64,000 bases of DNA from NCBI GenBank assembly GCA_947623455.1, contig OX392534.1, forward strand, positions 11,170,001 through 11,234,000. The letters are read 5' to 3'. Positions 47,705 through 59,860 of the stretch are shown one piece after another (within the stretch, counting starts at the first letter, position 1; the number at the start of each line of letters is the position of its first letter). Under the pieces are notes generated by a model. That model was not told the origin of the DNA, ran no database searches, and saw nothing but the letters and a program-made list of their open reading frames with translations. Both the position numbers and the translations under genes were made by a program. The DNA comes from Mimachlamys varia (lineage: Eukaryota > Mollusca > Bivalvia > Pectinida > Pectinidae).

Positions 47705-49668
47705 GCATATTGCTTTTAAATATATCAGATATTAAACACTATATTATAGCTATGGAATAGCTTCTACACGTTTAGCAGTTTAATCAGTGAAGGCAATGTC
47801 TAAAAGTTATTCCATAAAATAGGTTTATCAATAACTTTTGATAGATTAGAATCAAGTGTCCATAATTGAATTCCCGCTACTCATAAGATACAAACAAAAG
47901 GGGCCATCTTGGCTGTGGTCATCCACCAATGAGTTGTTGTCACCAATCATGGCCACTACATGCCATCAATATCACAAATAAGACGCAATAAGACAAGGAA
48001 TTAAGAAAAAATAGAAAAGATTTTGTTTTGGAAAATTGAATTAAATTTTTCATTCTCTCTGGAATATATTGAAACAACTTGCATGTTAATTATGGCTTTT
48101 ACAATTTTAGAACTGAAATTAAATAAAAGTTAAACTGAACTGAACCACAATAAAAAAAATGACCTTACTTAAACGGTATAATGTACTATATACTTACTTT
48201 AATGATGGTAATAGAAAAATATAAAATATAACACAATATATCTATAACACAGTGTAATACATTGCATTACTTTAATTACATTATTTTGAGATTTTAATGA
48301 CAGCTTTATGGGTTCTACCACATGCCATGCTGGAAATTCCGTAAGATAATCTGCTTGACAAATATCTAAGTAAACATTATAGAATATTGTATTTGCGGTA
48401 AAAAGCATTGATATACGAATTGCTCATACTTGTGTCTACTGTACGTGCTATCATTTAAAAGAATATTTAGAAAATAATTCAGTTGATATAAAGTTGTGTT
48501 ATTTGTCAGCTTAAACTTGAAACTTCTAGTATAAATATTTGTTTTCGATAAAGGAATCGTAACTGCTCTGTGATTTCTTAATAGCTACATGTATGAGTTG
48601 GCATTGTTAAAATATGGATCAGTTAATTCAGATAAATAAGTAGGAGTGATTCCTAAAATATTTTTATTAAGAAGTATTAAGTCTGTTTTTTTTTTCTATC
48701 TTGCACGTGAGTTTTCCCAGCCAAGTCCGCAATTGTTAAAATCTAAATGATGTCAAAAGAATAACATTATACTTACCTTATCATGGATTATAAATTGTAT
48801 TTTTTGTAACATGTCCCACACCACATGTTCTTTTTTCTCTACTCCATTTGTTTATATATTGATGTAACTGACGTATTATCATGTAATGTGTAATTTATAA
48901 GGCCACTAGCTTGTCAAAAAAATGAGAAGGATTTATATAAGTACACTGTACTTGTTTCCTGATCATATTTGCCTATGTGATCTGTATCATTCATGCCATG
49001 TATTTCCAAAAATTAAAGAAATACAGTTTAAACCAAGTCCGCAATAAAGTTTATAGTGCTGCCTCAATTTTTATAGATTCAAGAGAAGTTGCTTCTTATT
49101 ATGTACAATTATCAAAAAATATATTACATTGTACCATATTCTGATATACACTACTGTAGGTAGGATATAAAAAGTATATTAATTTGGGTTTTTCGACTCT
49201 ATAGTACATGTACTATGGGACCTGGAACGTCTGAAGTACATATCCACTTATCTACAGTTACATATGATATACACTCGCAGAGATTAATATACTAGATTAC
49301 CCTTCGGAAGACCGTACATGCATCTACAATTACAAATCTAAAAGGCCTCAAAAAGCTATACATGAACTAGAATATCTGCACTACATCAAATACGTATATA
49401 TAATTATACATTATATACTATCACATAACGTCACGCAATGAGCTGCAGTGCGCCGTTACAGTTTGACATGGAATGAACACTCTTCTTAATGTCTTAATGT
49501 CTTTATGTTAATCGCACAAACTGCTTGTTTCAAAATAGTATACGTTCCTTAACATACGTCAAAATGTTTTAATTTATCAAAACGGGTCGTTAAATCAACC
49601 TTTCCTTTTGCTATCTGTTGTAAAACATTTTAGCGTTATATATTTTGTAATTTACTTGTTTGTCGCAG
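47705..49668. other. AT-rich interval, nothing recognised
   Basis: No coding region, tandem repeat or terminal inverted repeat is evident. AAGTCCGCAAT occurs twice (near 48724 and 49036) without other structure. Confidence 0.4.
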
Positions 49669-49825
49669 GTCAGGTCTCGTGGGATTCACAAATGAGAATA
49701 AATTGTTCGGAGAGATGACCGACTATTCTGTAATAAAACTGGCGTTTGACGCCCCTCGTCCTCTGGGAATGACGGTACTTTATGTCGACATACCACATAA
49801 AACAGCTAATCGATTGCCACTTAAA
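49669..49825 (+). CDS. Possible internal exon (unrecognised)
   Basis: A pyrimidine-rich stretch ending in TTGTTTGTCGCAG (acceptor-like) is followed by 157 bases that are GC-richer than the flanks and end at TTAAA before GTTAGT (donor-like). With a one-base phase the frame is open throughout: GLVGFTNENKLFGEMTDYSV, then IKLAFDAPRPLGMTVLYVD, then IPHKTANRLPLK. The peptide looks like genuine protein (mixed polar and hydrophobic residues, few repeats), but I cannot name a family and no neighbouring exon is evident. If real, it belongs to a gene with large introns spanning this region. Confidence 0.35.
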
Positions 49826-50337
49826 GTTAGTTTTATATCCTCCATTACGTCTTGGAGACACTTGTATGTTTGGAATGCCTTATGTTTTTCGTAAAACACC
49901 TTTAGAAGAAGCTGGCTCCATACGTTATCTCCTTTAGAGTTATAGACAATGGAAAATAAGATCTATTTAGTCTGAAGATTATTGTAACTACAAGTACATG
50001 TATTACAAAATAAAATGGCATTAACCGAACATAATACAAGTATGAAATAAAATGAAATCTGTTTTCACCTTTAAAGGGACTATTGCCATATACTTTAATT
50101 TTGCCTATTCCCTCAATGTTAAACTTTTTCAGGTTATATTGTATAACCTCAAAAATCAGACAACGCAAAATGTTATGACGTCATATACCGCCATGTTTGG
50201 CGCGGTATTTTGTAATTAAACTTCTGATTGGTTGAAGTTGTTTTGCGGTGAAATTTATGCACATGGTTGTGTATTTTGCAAATCCATTCGATTTTTGTTA
50301 TAATTAATACGAAATCATTATGTATCTTCGGAAATGA
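49826..50337. other. Spacer, nothing recognised
   Basis: Contains ATGACGTCAT (CRE-like) near 50173 and an inverted CCAAT-type GATTGG near 50225. They are close together but have no gene to go with them, so I do not call a promoter. Confidence 0.35.
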
Positions 50338-50484
50338 AATTATAAGGAATAACCACAATATTTGTTTAAGGTTATACGGTATATATATACCGAAAAAACT
50401 GTGTACACTTTGTATAAATCCGCAAAGCGGTTTATGCAAAAAAAGTGCACACTAAAAAATATTGTGGTTATTCCTTAAATATTT
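50338..50484. mobile_element. Fold-back element with nested hairpins
   Basis: The outer arms AAGGAATAACCACAATATT and AATATTGTGGTTATTCCTT are perfect inverses. Between them lie CGGTATATATATACCG (a perfect palindrome) and a second hairpin whose arms contain GTGTACACTTTG...AAATCCGC and GCGGTTTATGC...GTGCACAC. It has the look of a small MITE, but no target duplication could be fixed. Confidence 0.7.
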
Positions 50485-50536
50485 CATACTCAGCAAATTG
50501 AAAATCTTTGTTATAAATGATGAAATAGACTGAAAA

Positions 50537-50743
50537 CTAAGCAATTCGTGCGCTCATATCGCCAGCTTTGGTATAGAAGTATCTGTTTACGAGATTGAGA
50601 CATTGCGTTACTCTTCTAATGATTGTTATCAAGACCATGCCAATTTCACCCCGACGCTTGCCGATTAGGTCATGCAGTTCGCCACATGACCATTTCCGCA
50701 CCCCAATCCCATCATTACAAACATGACAGAAACATGTCGTCAT
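50537..50743 (-). CDS. Possible small protein or terminal exon (unrecognised)
   Basis: A 68-codon minus-strand frame starts MTTCFCHVCNDGIGVRKWSC and ends CLNLVNRYFYTKAGDMSARI plus one residue and a stop. The frame is open further upstream (TILWTLIVQFT), which could make a hydrophobic, signal-like start. Five cysteines and a basic GKRRG site are present. That is compatible with a small secreted peptide, but I recognise no hormone or toxin family. The segment is GC-richer than its surroundings. It could also be chance. Confidence 0.22.
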   Translation of the reverse strand: MTTCFCHVCNDGIGVRKWSCGELHDLIGKRRGEIGMVLITIIRRVTQCLNLVNRYFYTKAGDMSARIA

Positions 50744-50879
50744 TGTAAATTGTACTATCAGTGTCCATAATATCGTGTTATTATAGTGTACCTCTGTATA
50801 TCTCAGTATCTGTTAGGAAGACTTCGGCCTTTATGGCTTTCGTGTACCGGTACAAACTACCATACACAAATGGCCTCAG

Positions 50880-51060
50880 TTTTTGAAAGCTGTATAAATG
50901 GCAAGTTTGACTCCCATGGGACGAGACGGGCGGGGCCCAATAGGAAAAATAAAGTAAATTCTTAAAAATCCTTCTTCCTCAGTATGTTTAACTGGATGTT
51001 GTGAAAATATGTACTTGGTTGTTTAGATACAACTGTATGGAGGTAAGCGATAAGGCCCTC
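50880..51060. repeat. Dispersed repeat related to the 31-32 kb element
   Basis: GACTCCCATGGGACGAGACG, GCGGGGCCCAATAGG and the end GGAGGTAAGCGATAAGGCCC with CTCTG correspond to parts of the composite repeat at 31145-32345 (GGGGCCCAATAGGGG; CAGGTGAGCGATACAGGC). It is a shorter, deleted copy with the same right-hand terminus. Confidence 0.6.
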
Positions 51061-52240
51061 TGTATCAAGATGTATAAATATACCCGGACATGCTAGTGAA
51101 AGGACGGACAGAAGGACAGACGTACACAACATAAAACTTACCTCCGGTTCCCTGTGTTGGAATAATAAAAGACTATCATATAATGGCAAACGCGTACTAA
51201 ACTCCTGTCAGGGAGGTCTTTACACAGGTGTGACAGGGTGACGGCCATGCGGTCCCCAAGATAACATCGATACGAAAACGGACATCTGCTCTTGTGAGGT
51301 ATCAATCACGTTCAAATCTCGTTTTGATCTCACGTGAAATATTTTTGTAATATCTAACAATTTATTATCAATTTTGATAGAACATATGCATCTGTAAAAT
51401 GTTGCAAAAAATTAGATGTTTGTTATTTGTAGAATTTGTTAAGAAGAATTTAAAAAAAAAATGACTATTATGGCAGCCATTTTGAAAATTAGTATTTCTG
51501 TGCATTTCTTCCATTTCACGAACGGCCAAACTTTCATGATTTTTATGCTTGATTGATCATTTAAAACCATCAGTGTGTCGCCATTTTTCATACAAACAAA
51601 TTTATTCTTGCTGTACAACTTCTTTATGTTCATTACAATGCAACTATTATACAACAATGATTTGTTTTACATTTTGGGTACATTTTTAAGATATTTAGTG
51701 TAATTGAAGCGATATTGATTTTTGACTCAAAACAAAAGTGAAAAATAACACATTTTATATTGACAAGAAAACAAGCCCGCTACCCCCAAGTTTTTATGAC
51801 TGCTTTAGAATGCGAAACTCATTTCCTTTTGATTTGCCAAATATCTACAAAAAAATAAGTGGTAGGGGTAACTAAAAAAATTTTTTTGAGCTAAAAGAAT
51901 AATATAAAGACCCTTTTCTTCCGTAATTAATGATAAGAGAGCAATTTTGTCAATTCTGCAAACATTCATACATATCTGATCACAAATCTGGAAGATATTG
52001 CATGAAATTGTCCTGCAATTGGCCAAAAAACAGCATTTTTAACATAAATCACGTGTTTTGCTCATTTTGGTATCTTTGACCGAGCATAGCACAAAAACGA
52101 GCTCACTTCCATAAATTTCGTTTTTCATTTTTTGCTATGCAATTAACTCCCTTTTCCAAAAATGCATATTAGAAAAAAGCAAGTCGTCAGAAAACTTTGA
52201 CTTTTTAAACGAGAAGATCTTATGGTACACTTTATTTTAA
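51061..52240. other. AT-rich interval, nothing recognised
   Basis: Short open frames only. Inverted CTACCCCC and GGTAGGGGTAAC near 51780 and 51862 are isolated. Confidence 0.4.
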
Positions 52241-52470
52241 GAAAAATCAGAGAATACCAAAGCGTCAACGAAACCATACTCCGAACTAAAAATCGATTAA
52301 ACTAGAGGCAAAATGGGAACAAAGGAAAAATTTACATGGAGACTCTTGTAAAAGCACAAGAGAATAAGACCAGGTGTTCCGCAAGAGTAGGCGTCTTCTG
52401 CTTCATCGACGACACCCGCCATGTTAATCTTGGTCACATCCAAGTAAGCATTTATCACAAAAATGAGTCT
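52241..52470 (+). repeat. Dispersed repeat R1, copy 2
   Basis: Shares AGAATACCAAAGCGTCAAC, CGAACTAAAAATC, AATAAGACCAGGTGTTCC and GCGTCTTCTGCTTCATCGAC with the copies at 35.5 and 54.2 kb. The reverse strand holds an open stretch beginning MAGVVDEAEDAYSCGTPGLI, which is only partly conserved in the other copies. Confidence 0.8.
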
Positions 52471-54166
52471 CCACACGAACGTTGCTAATGTGCAGAAACG
52501 GAATCTCAAACAGACACCCTTTGAGTCCTGACAAGCCTAACCATTATAACACGACTAACTATTACATGTAAGCAAACATGATCTACACTATCCTGTCAAA
52601 GCCATTTCGCTGATCATTTATCATTGAGATGTAAGTTACAGGTACTTCTACAATGTACGCATCACAATAAAGGAGCAGGAAACAACTGACAACTTTGGTG
52701 CTTAATGTTGGTACACTAGAGCATCATCTGGTACCGGCGGAAAAAAACAACAAACAAACAAAAATAAATATAGACTAGGTGTAATTATGACTTAAAAATA
52801 GCAAAACTGTCAGTTATAATTTAACAATAAAAAGAAAGGTTAAATCAAGCACAGACATCGAAACTTCCCGAGACTTCCCGAAACGTCATCGAAAGTCATC
52901 TTTACAGACCAGTACATCTAATACATAACAACGCACACTGTGTGTAGCTAAATGATGCCTTTAGCTATTGTGAAACGGCTCCTGTCCTCCAAGGTGCTAT
53001 TGTACCACAGTTTGCCGACAAACATTGTTACATTGTAATATACTAGTTTCTTTGACCTTGTGACTTTATTGATTTCTCAACACATGCAAAGTTAAAGCCC
53101 GTTTTTTAATCTTTCATTTGAAGATCAATGACTTTTAAATAACCATAAACTGGTTGTGGATTTTTCAAAAACTTCTTGAAACCAAATGCCATGGCGATAA
53201 ACACTAACATTATTATAATTATTATCAGACTCTCTATTTAAGTGAATATGGAGTAGTTTTGTCGAAAAAGAGCAATAACAGGGCTTAAACCCGACAAAGT
53301 TACGTCAGTGGGCAACAGTTAACTGTTGCATGGTACTGTTACATGCGCGAAATTTGTGCGCAGACGATTATCAGAAGATATAGAGGATATTCAATGGTTT
53401 GCCGTTGATTATCAAATATATTTCACTCGCGAAAATTTAAAAAAAATTCTGCCATACACTCTGCCAGTCGGTAGCATGGGAGACCTGGGGAACTGTTGCC
53501 CTCGGCTTTGGACCTTGGACAACAGTTCCCTATGTCTTCCCTGCTACTTCGGGTCAATAATTGGACTGTTTTCCCATAACCAATGACACAGTTGTATGCT
53601 GGTGCATCCTTGTCACAATACTGGAAGGCAGTTAAAAAATTGCTTCATACAGTATAACTGACATTCATCTTACGGGCGTTTAATCGTGAGCACTACAACA
53701 ACACGTGGGACTGTATGGGAAATCGGTAGTCAAGGTTGAATAACCTTCTTGTTTGAACGTAATTGCCCATGGAAGCTATGTAAGTGGCATTTAAAAATCT
53801 TTTTAACATTCAGACATTTTCTTCCGGTCCTAGGAAACTGTAAGTTTTGTAGAAACACACTGTAGACACATTTGTTTGATAATGAGCTTGTACAGCGTCG
53901 ACTATTTATTGGAATTGACTATTTTAAGACATTTCCATTAATGGTAATACGTCATGCAATCAGTGCCTGACTGAAATGTTACCACAGATCATGGCCATGA
54001 GATCAAAATGATCAATGTAGGCACGCCACAATGTAACATTGTGAAACAAGCATATAACCCGCTCTGCTTATAATACATATCACGGTTTGTAAACAAGTTT
54101 TGTACATTTTGTATGTAGAAACTCCAACATCAATATCTCTTAAGTTACATACAAATAATGTTATGG
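52471..54166. other. Interval with a weak repeat-like hairpin, no gene
   Basis: The open frame at 53326-53586 (plus) overlaps GGAACTGTTG ... CAACAGTTCC (53493-53531), an inverted repeat, and CTACTTCGGGTCAATAATTG, which look like a mobile-element remnant. I see no gene. The remainder is AT-rich. Confidence 0.4.
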
Positions 54167-54700
54167 AAAAAACATAGAGAATACCGAACCTTCAACAAAA
54201 CCATAATCCGAACTAAAAACAAGACATGGGCCCAGTTGTTCGGAAGGTGATTAGCTTAATCAGTAATTTGCTCAAATTTTCATTCTCCTGAAACTTTAAA
54301 ATGAAAGCATAGATTGAGTTACAACTTTGCAGATATCAAATATCTAATAGTATCGATTCACATGCACAATTTTAAGATTAAAACTTGCACACCAACATTA
54401 TTATTGAAGTTTGAGAAAATGTCGTTTAATAGTGATTAAGTTATCCACCCTTTGAACCCCTGGGCCCAGAATATTACCTAACTTCAGTTTAATAGTATGA
54501 TAATACATCCTACAATAACTTCATATTAGTAATATGATGAGACCATTGAATAAGTTGCATGAAGAGAAGACCAGGCGGTCCAGAAGATAAAGCGTATTCT
54601 GCTTCGTCGACAGCACCGTCATGTAAATCTAGGTCACATTCAAATCAGAGTCTCGGCTTCAATCACAGGTAGGCATACTAATGAGCAATTTCACGAAAAT
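54167..54700 (+). repeat. Dispersed repeat R1, copy 3, split by a MITE
   Basis: The left part (AGAGAATACCGAACC, CATAATCCGAACTAAAAAC) ends at about 54227. The family resumes at about 54550 with AGAAGACCAGGCGGTCCAG and GTCGACAGCACC, and continues with AATCACAGGTAGGCATACTA. The 320 intervening bases include the MITE at 54228-54467. Confidence 0.75.
54228..54467. mobile_element. MITE with GGGCCCAG termini, 240 bp
   Basis: The left end GGGCCCAGTTGTTCGGAAGG continues TGATTAGCTTAATCA. The right end, inverted, reads GGGCCCAGGGGTTCAAAGGG and continues TGGATAACTTAATCA. The inverted repeats are about 40 bp. The GGGCCCAGTTGTTC start is typical of a widespread class of animal MITEs (ISL2EU-like, from memory). 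A clear target duplication is not visible. It sits inside R1 copy 3. Confidence 0.75.
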
Positions 54701-55075
54701 TTAACACTATAATATATCTTATGATATCACGTATTCTTAACACTTTGATCTTAAAACTCTTATGAAATCACTTAACCTTAACACTTTGATCTTAAAACTC
54801 TTATGAAATCACTTAATCTGAACACTTTGGTCTTACAACTCTTATGATATCACTTAACCTTAACACTGTGATCTTAAAACTCTTATGATATCACTTAACC
54901 TTAACACTTTGATCTTAAAACTCTTATTATATCACTTAACCTTACCACTTTGATCTTAAAACTTTTATTATACCACTTAACCTTAACACTTTGATCTTAA
55001 AACTCTTATTATATCACTTAACCTTAACACTTTGATCTTAAAACTCTTATGATATCACTTTACACTTTGATGTTA
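54701..55075. repeat. 41-bp minisatellite, ~9 copies
   Basis: Tandem copies of a ~41-bp unit (TTAACACTTTGATCTTAAAA followed by CTCTTATGATATCACTTAAC) run directly after R1 copy 3. They differ by a few bases (GATATC, AAATCAC and TATATCAC variants). Confidence 0.93.
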
Positions 55076-57525
55076 AGAAATGCAATGTTATCATTTTATC
55101 TTTGTATCACGATAATAAGACGTAAATGCTACTACTTCATCTTTACACAATGGTGTATAATCACATTTTTATGCTTTATGTAAGATTATTTTTCACAACC
55201 AAAATATGTTTTTATGTGACGATTCGATGACAAGTACGATATGTGCTCTGTCACCTTAATCAGACTAATAACAAACAAAGCGTATGCATACAATGTACAA
55301 CAGGTGTAAAGTTTGTACGAGTTGGTAAATTACAAATTGGTCAATTCGTCTACGCTGTTAGACGTATGTTTACAAACATTTCTATGCTGTTATATCTGCT
55401 TAGTATTAAAGACTGTTATACTTTTAATTTGTCCTTACAGTTTTGTAGTTCAATATTAAGTATGGGCTCACTTTAAATTGACGCGTTTGTTCTGTATGGT
55501 TTGCCATTCCTTTGATTATGTTTGTACTCAATATGTGTTATACCAATCAATAAATTAGAACAACGAATTCCACACAAGGGAGAACAAAACTAGTTTCAAT
55601 TTTAAATACTTTTATAATTTGCCAAATCTATTTGCGAAATCTTGCTATGTGAATCTATAAATACAACATAGGGTTGTTGTAGAGTTGATTAATTGAATGA
55701 TAAGGGCCTGGCGTTGCTGCGTGCCCTGAGGAGAAACATGTAATTTTCCTGCTGATTTTCGGTACCGTTTTCCGGCATCGTTGGCCGGGTTATTTGATCC
55801 TGTGGTGTTATTACACAGTAAAGGAAACAATGCTGGTGTGTCGCACAGTGAGAAGGAGATTCGTCTTGGATTCTCCACCGACCCAACAAACGGGATTCAA
55901 TCGGAAGCGATTACCAATTTCTTACGCTGACTTGTTACACTTTTTAGGGAGGGGGTAAATTGAGGGAAGGGGGCAAATTATCTGCTTAATAATTGATAAC
56001 AGGAACCGTTACATTATGTAACTACAAACTCAGACTAAGCCGTCCAAATTCTAGTCAACGATTAAATGGTTCAATACCAAGATGGATTGATGAAATTCAT
56101 ACGTCACAATACAGGACATAATGAAAATACTTTATTACAATCTAATCATTTGTAAGATGATACAACTAGATATTGGACAAACAGAACAACTTAAGAAACC
56201 GTATACAACACAGAATCACAAGGCTTTCACACCATTGTTATTTGCTTCAGTGCCTTGTCATTCCACTGTTTCACTCTCGTTCAAGGCTCCATATAGGGAC
56301 ATTTTGATATAATGAAAATTAATATTACATCAGATTTTTACAATGATATTGTAAAAATAAGGAAAGTTAACTCTTAATGAGAATGAAATTGATCTGATCT
56401 TTTTCCTTTAACTAATTCACATGAAATATTTCTATCATCATTATTACTATGGAGGTAAGTATTTCTTTTGTGAGACTAGAATATATCGAATACCTAGTTT
56501 TGTCTAAATGGTCATGAACTGTTTGTTGATTTTAATTTTGATATTGTAATACATATGTTTATGAATCCATTAATATGTAACTAAGGTTTCCTCTTATACA
56601 TCAAATGCAAACCAAGAAAGATCACTTTTAAAATAACCTCAATATGACTAAACCGATACATGGCTATTCAATATTCATCGACATACAAATGACGGAGGAA
56701 AATGAGTTGGTCTTTATGTCTATTATACAAGATGATGTTGACCATATGGTTTAAATGTTGTGTTCAGCCACTGTACATATACAACCGACTTCTCCATCAT
56801 AATAAATCACTCTGTGTCACAGAGACCGAATGTAACACACGAAGTCTCCAGATTGCTGACAATGTGATATCCTATACATTGTCCTATAAATATACTTCAA
56901 TACGGTGATCGTTGAAAAGCTGGACTATCAGAACACGATGTTCCAGCTGCTGCGTCTATAAACAACACAGTTTATTGTCAGAGCTGTGATGCTTTTAGAT
57001 ACCATGTAAGGCTTGCGTAATCAGGGGCTGGTGTTTTATCGCCCGATGGAACACACTTCTCAAATACAGGTAAAACTTGACATTTACAGGGATTCAGATC
57101 AAATATTTATTTGCAAACAGATGAAAGCCTTGAAAACTTGTATTACTAGGGGAACATTTAAAAACCAGTCAATGTAGCACAGAGTAAATTGATGTGTCAT
57201 GTATAAAACATGATAGCTAGTACATTGTAACGTACCGTGTGTGCTGACTCTCAATGTTATGACATTATTATAAATGTGCCCATAGTAAAATGGAAATAAA
57301 ACTTAACATCCATCAAATATAAAAAAACGTATTTATTACATTTTTACCACTGACATATCGAAACTTTTTCATTATATAAAAGTGATATTTTGAGAAATAT
57401 GATATTTTTCACTATTGAAAAATATCACTTGTTTGATTTGACAAATCAGAACGCTGCTTACAAAAGAAATTTGGAAAAATAAAAAGCTGCCACTGCAGAT
57501 TGTGCAATAAAATATAATAAACTGA
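55076..57525. other. Interval with no recognised gene
   Basis: A GC-richer stretch at about 55690-55900 is open on the minus strand (ENPRRISFSLCDTPALFPLL) in more than one frame. I recognise no domain, and it may be repeat-derived. Elsewhere the sequence is AT-rich with short, motif-free frames. Confidence 0.4.
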
Positions 57526-57689
57526 ATATCTAACAGTATCTTCAGTGATACCAAACATATTTCACTCGTGTGACTAATATTTTGAATATTTTGAAAATTT
57601 TCCCTCGTGCTACACGTTAAAACGATCAAAATATTACCCCCACTCGTGAAAGATATTTGGTATTACTGAAGACACTATTAGATAACATC
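57526..57689. mobile_element. Fold-back element, ~45-bp arms
   Basis: A left arm with ATATCTAACAGTATCTTCAG and TGATACCAAACATATTTCAC is mirrored by the right arm (GTGAAAGATATTTGGTATTA and CTGAAGACACTATTAGATAA) with several mismatches. A spacer of about 65 bases lies between. No coding capacity; a small MITE is likely. Confidence 0.65.
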
Positions 57690-58679
57690 TTTACATTTGG
57701 TCAAAAGATTTATCCCAAAAAGTAATTGCAAATATATACAAGAGTGCAAAAGGAAAATGACAACTATTATTTGTGGAGATACCGAAAATGTAAACGCGAT
57801 TGTGAAGAAGTCGTATTTCAAGGAAGAAATGTTTCGAAATATATATAGTGGTGATACATTTCAGGCCAAAAGAGAATATTAAGTGTATAAGTTGCGTAGT
57901 TAAGTAGATTACAGCAACCCCATCACTCCATAGTTAATATGAAGACGCTCAGAGAAAATTGGATATACGAGCTATCTCGAGGAAAACAATTTAGAAACAA
58001 AACTATGGATATAGTCAAAGTCAAGAGAGGATTTTCTACGATGTATCTCTTATTAGAATTTGCAATATCATATTTCTCTCGTTACATAAATATTTTGGAG
58101 ATTCTTAAGGTAAAATTGGAAACAAAATATCTTCTGACACGTATTTTATAGATTATCAGGTTCAATCGATTCTACTCCTAGTATAGTTTGTCGAAATTTC
58201 GATGGCATATAGACAAGAATGCGGAGAAATCTTGCTCCGAGGAATACCATGTACTTAAAAATTATGTAAAAAAAAAACAAATTTGAAACCAAAATTATCG
58301 TCATTGAACTTCTACTATGCTCATTAGTTTACGTTTGAATGGTGTTTTTATTCTCAATGTTTTCTTTCATTAGTTTTTATAGATATTTCTATGATGGATT
58401 CTTTTTTAACGCGGATCACTTTTGTTAGGATACCATTTCCGGTAACGACGTCATATCTCGCTTGCACAAGTTCTTTTTTGAGAAAATACATTTCCAAGTT
58501 CTGAGAAATGGGAAAATTCGTTCCCGAATTCTTAGCAAGCCGTTCTCAACTTCTTACATTGTCAGCCCATGATTATGAGTTGATCATGTTACCGATAACA
58601 GTAAATAGATGATAATGTATAACGTTATGTATTAAATAAATATATGGCTACAGTTAAAGATATGTACTTTGTATTATTG
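57690..58679. other. Interval with no recognised gene
   Basis: Short open frames (57697-57882 and 57939-58151, plus) carry no motif I can name. Confidence 0.4.
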
Positions 58680-58885
58680 TACAACAAAATGTATGACTAT
58701 ATCTCAGGCAAAGTAATACCGTGTAAAACAATGTTTTTTAAATGGAGACTAAAACTGACAATATGTAATACCATGTAAAATCGGTTGCTGTAGATGTAGA
58801 CTATACTACTGGCGATATGTATTACTCTGTAAAATTGGGTACTGTAAATTTAGACTTTAACTGACATTAGTAAATATAGACTACA
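58680..58885. repeat. Diverged ~62-bp tandem repeat, ~3 copies
   Basis: Units share ATATGTAATACCATGTAAAA (or ATATGTATTACTCTGTAAAA), then GTTGCTGTAGATGTAGACTA-like sequence. They are old and diverged. Confidence 0.5.
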
Positions 58886-58941
58886 GCAAACAATATTTAA
58901 ATTCATGGTTAATCATAAATATAGTGAAACACGTGCATGAC

Positions 58942-59274
58942 TTACAAAGGGATATGTAATTGGTGTATCGATATCCTCCAATGTTTTCTATATCCTTTAT
59001 AGTTTAGGTTCGGGATTACGACAGATTTGAACATATTTATGGTAATGGGGGATGGATTTGTCCGCGTTCGATCAGTTTCGCCGTGTAATGTTGTCTGGCA
59101 TGCCACTGAACCCGTCCGTAGGGTAATGTATTGGTACCAGACGCAGTAATGGTTCACACCTGGAACCGTGTTGACAGCACTGTCTACTGCACCAGCCACC
59201 ATGACAAGTACAACTCCATGTCCAATACACGACAATATTACCGTATATGTAATACAGACCCATTGGCAAAACAT
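58942..59274 (-). CDS. Possible first exon with signal-like start (unrecognised)
   Basis: A 110-codon minus-strand frame begins MFCQWVCITYTVILSCIGHG and VVLVMVAGAVDSA, a hydrophobic start of about 30 residues that could be a signal peptide or membrane segment. It continues VNTVPGVNHYCVWYQYITLR and GETDRTRTNPSPIT. The first ~80 codons are GC-richer than the flanks, while the remainder looks intron-like. No family recognised and no downstream exon found. Overlapping open frames on both strands weaken the case. Confidence 0.22.
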   Translation of the reverse strand: MFCQWVCITYTVILSCIGHGVVLVMVAGAVDSAVNTVPGVNHYCVWYQYITLRTGSVACQTTLHGETDRTRTNPSPITINMFKSVVIPNLNYKGYRKHWRISIHQLHIPL

Positions 59275-59860
59275 GTTTGTTTAAGCATGCTTCTGATATC
59301 AATAATGAAGTGAGATTTTATACTTATTTGTATTTAAAAAAATCACTAATGGTAAAACAGATCATGCGAGATCAATACTGCATTGTCTATGACCACGAGT
59401 ATAGATGAAAATAAGTACTTTCGTGAATTAAACATGTCAATAAAACCATCATTAGAGCATACCATCTATGATATGAGGGCAGTACATGTATATGTTGAAG
59501 CGTTAAATGGATTGCTAAAGGCGGGACTGATCTAATGGTCCAGCATTGTATGCTTTATCTAAGTGTCACCACCACCATGTGGTTTAGGTCAAATTAAAGA
59601 AGCCGCGTCCTCAAAGTGTGGACTGGAGTAGTGGCAAGTACACTCATTGTTTTTATCTGTAAGGGAAAATGTGATTTTCTGAGCAAGTGTTCCATTGTTA
59701 AAACAACTGCGGATATCAATTGAAGTCAAGTCAAATGAATTTAATTTTAAGTCGGTCAACAGTAACACGCGTTTGACGGGCTTCAAAATAATGGTACGTT
59801 GTATTAAACATTTTAGACAGAACAAACAATAGACAACTTTTAAAGTATATATAATATGTC
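59275..59860. other. Spacer, nothing recognised
   Basis: AT-rich with short frames only; no repeat structure noted. Confidence 0.4.

Noticed and set aside
50165..50232. A promoter with CRE-like and CCAAT-type sites
   Set aside because: Two short motifs without a downstream gene are not enough; both occur by chance in sequence of this size.
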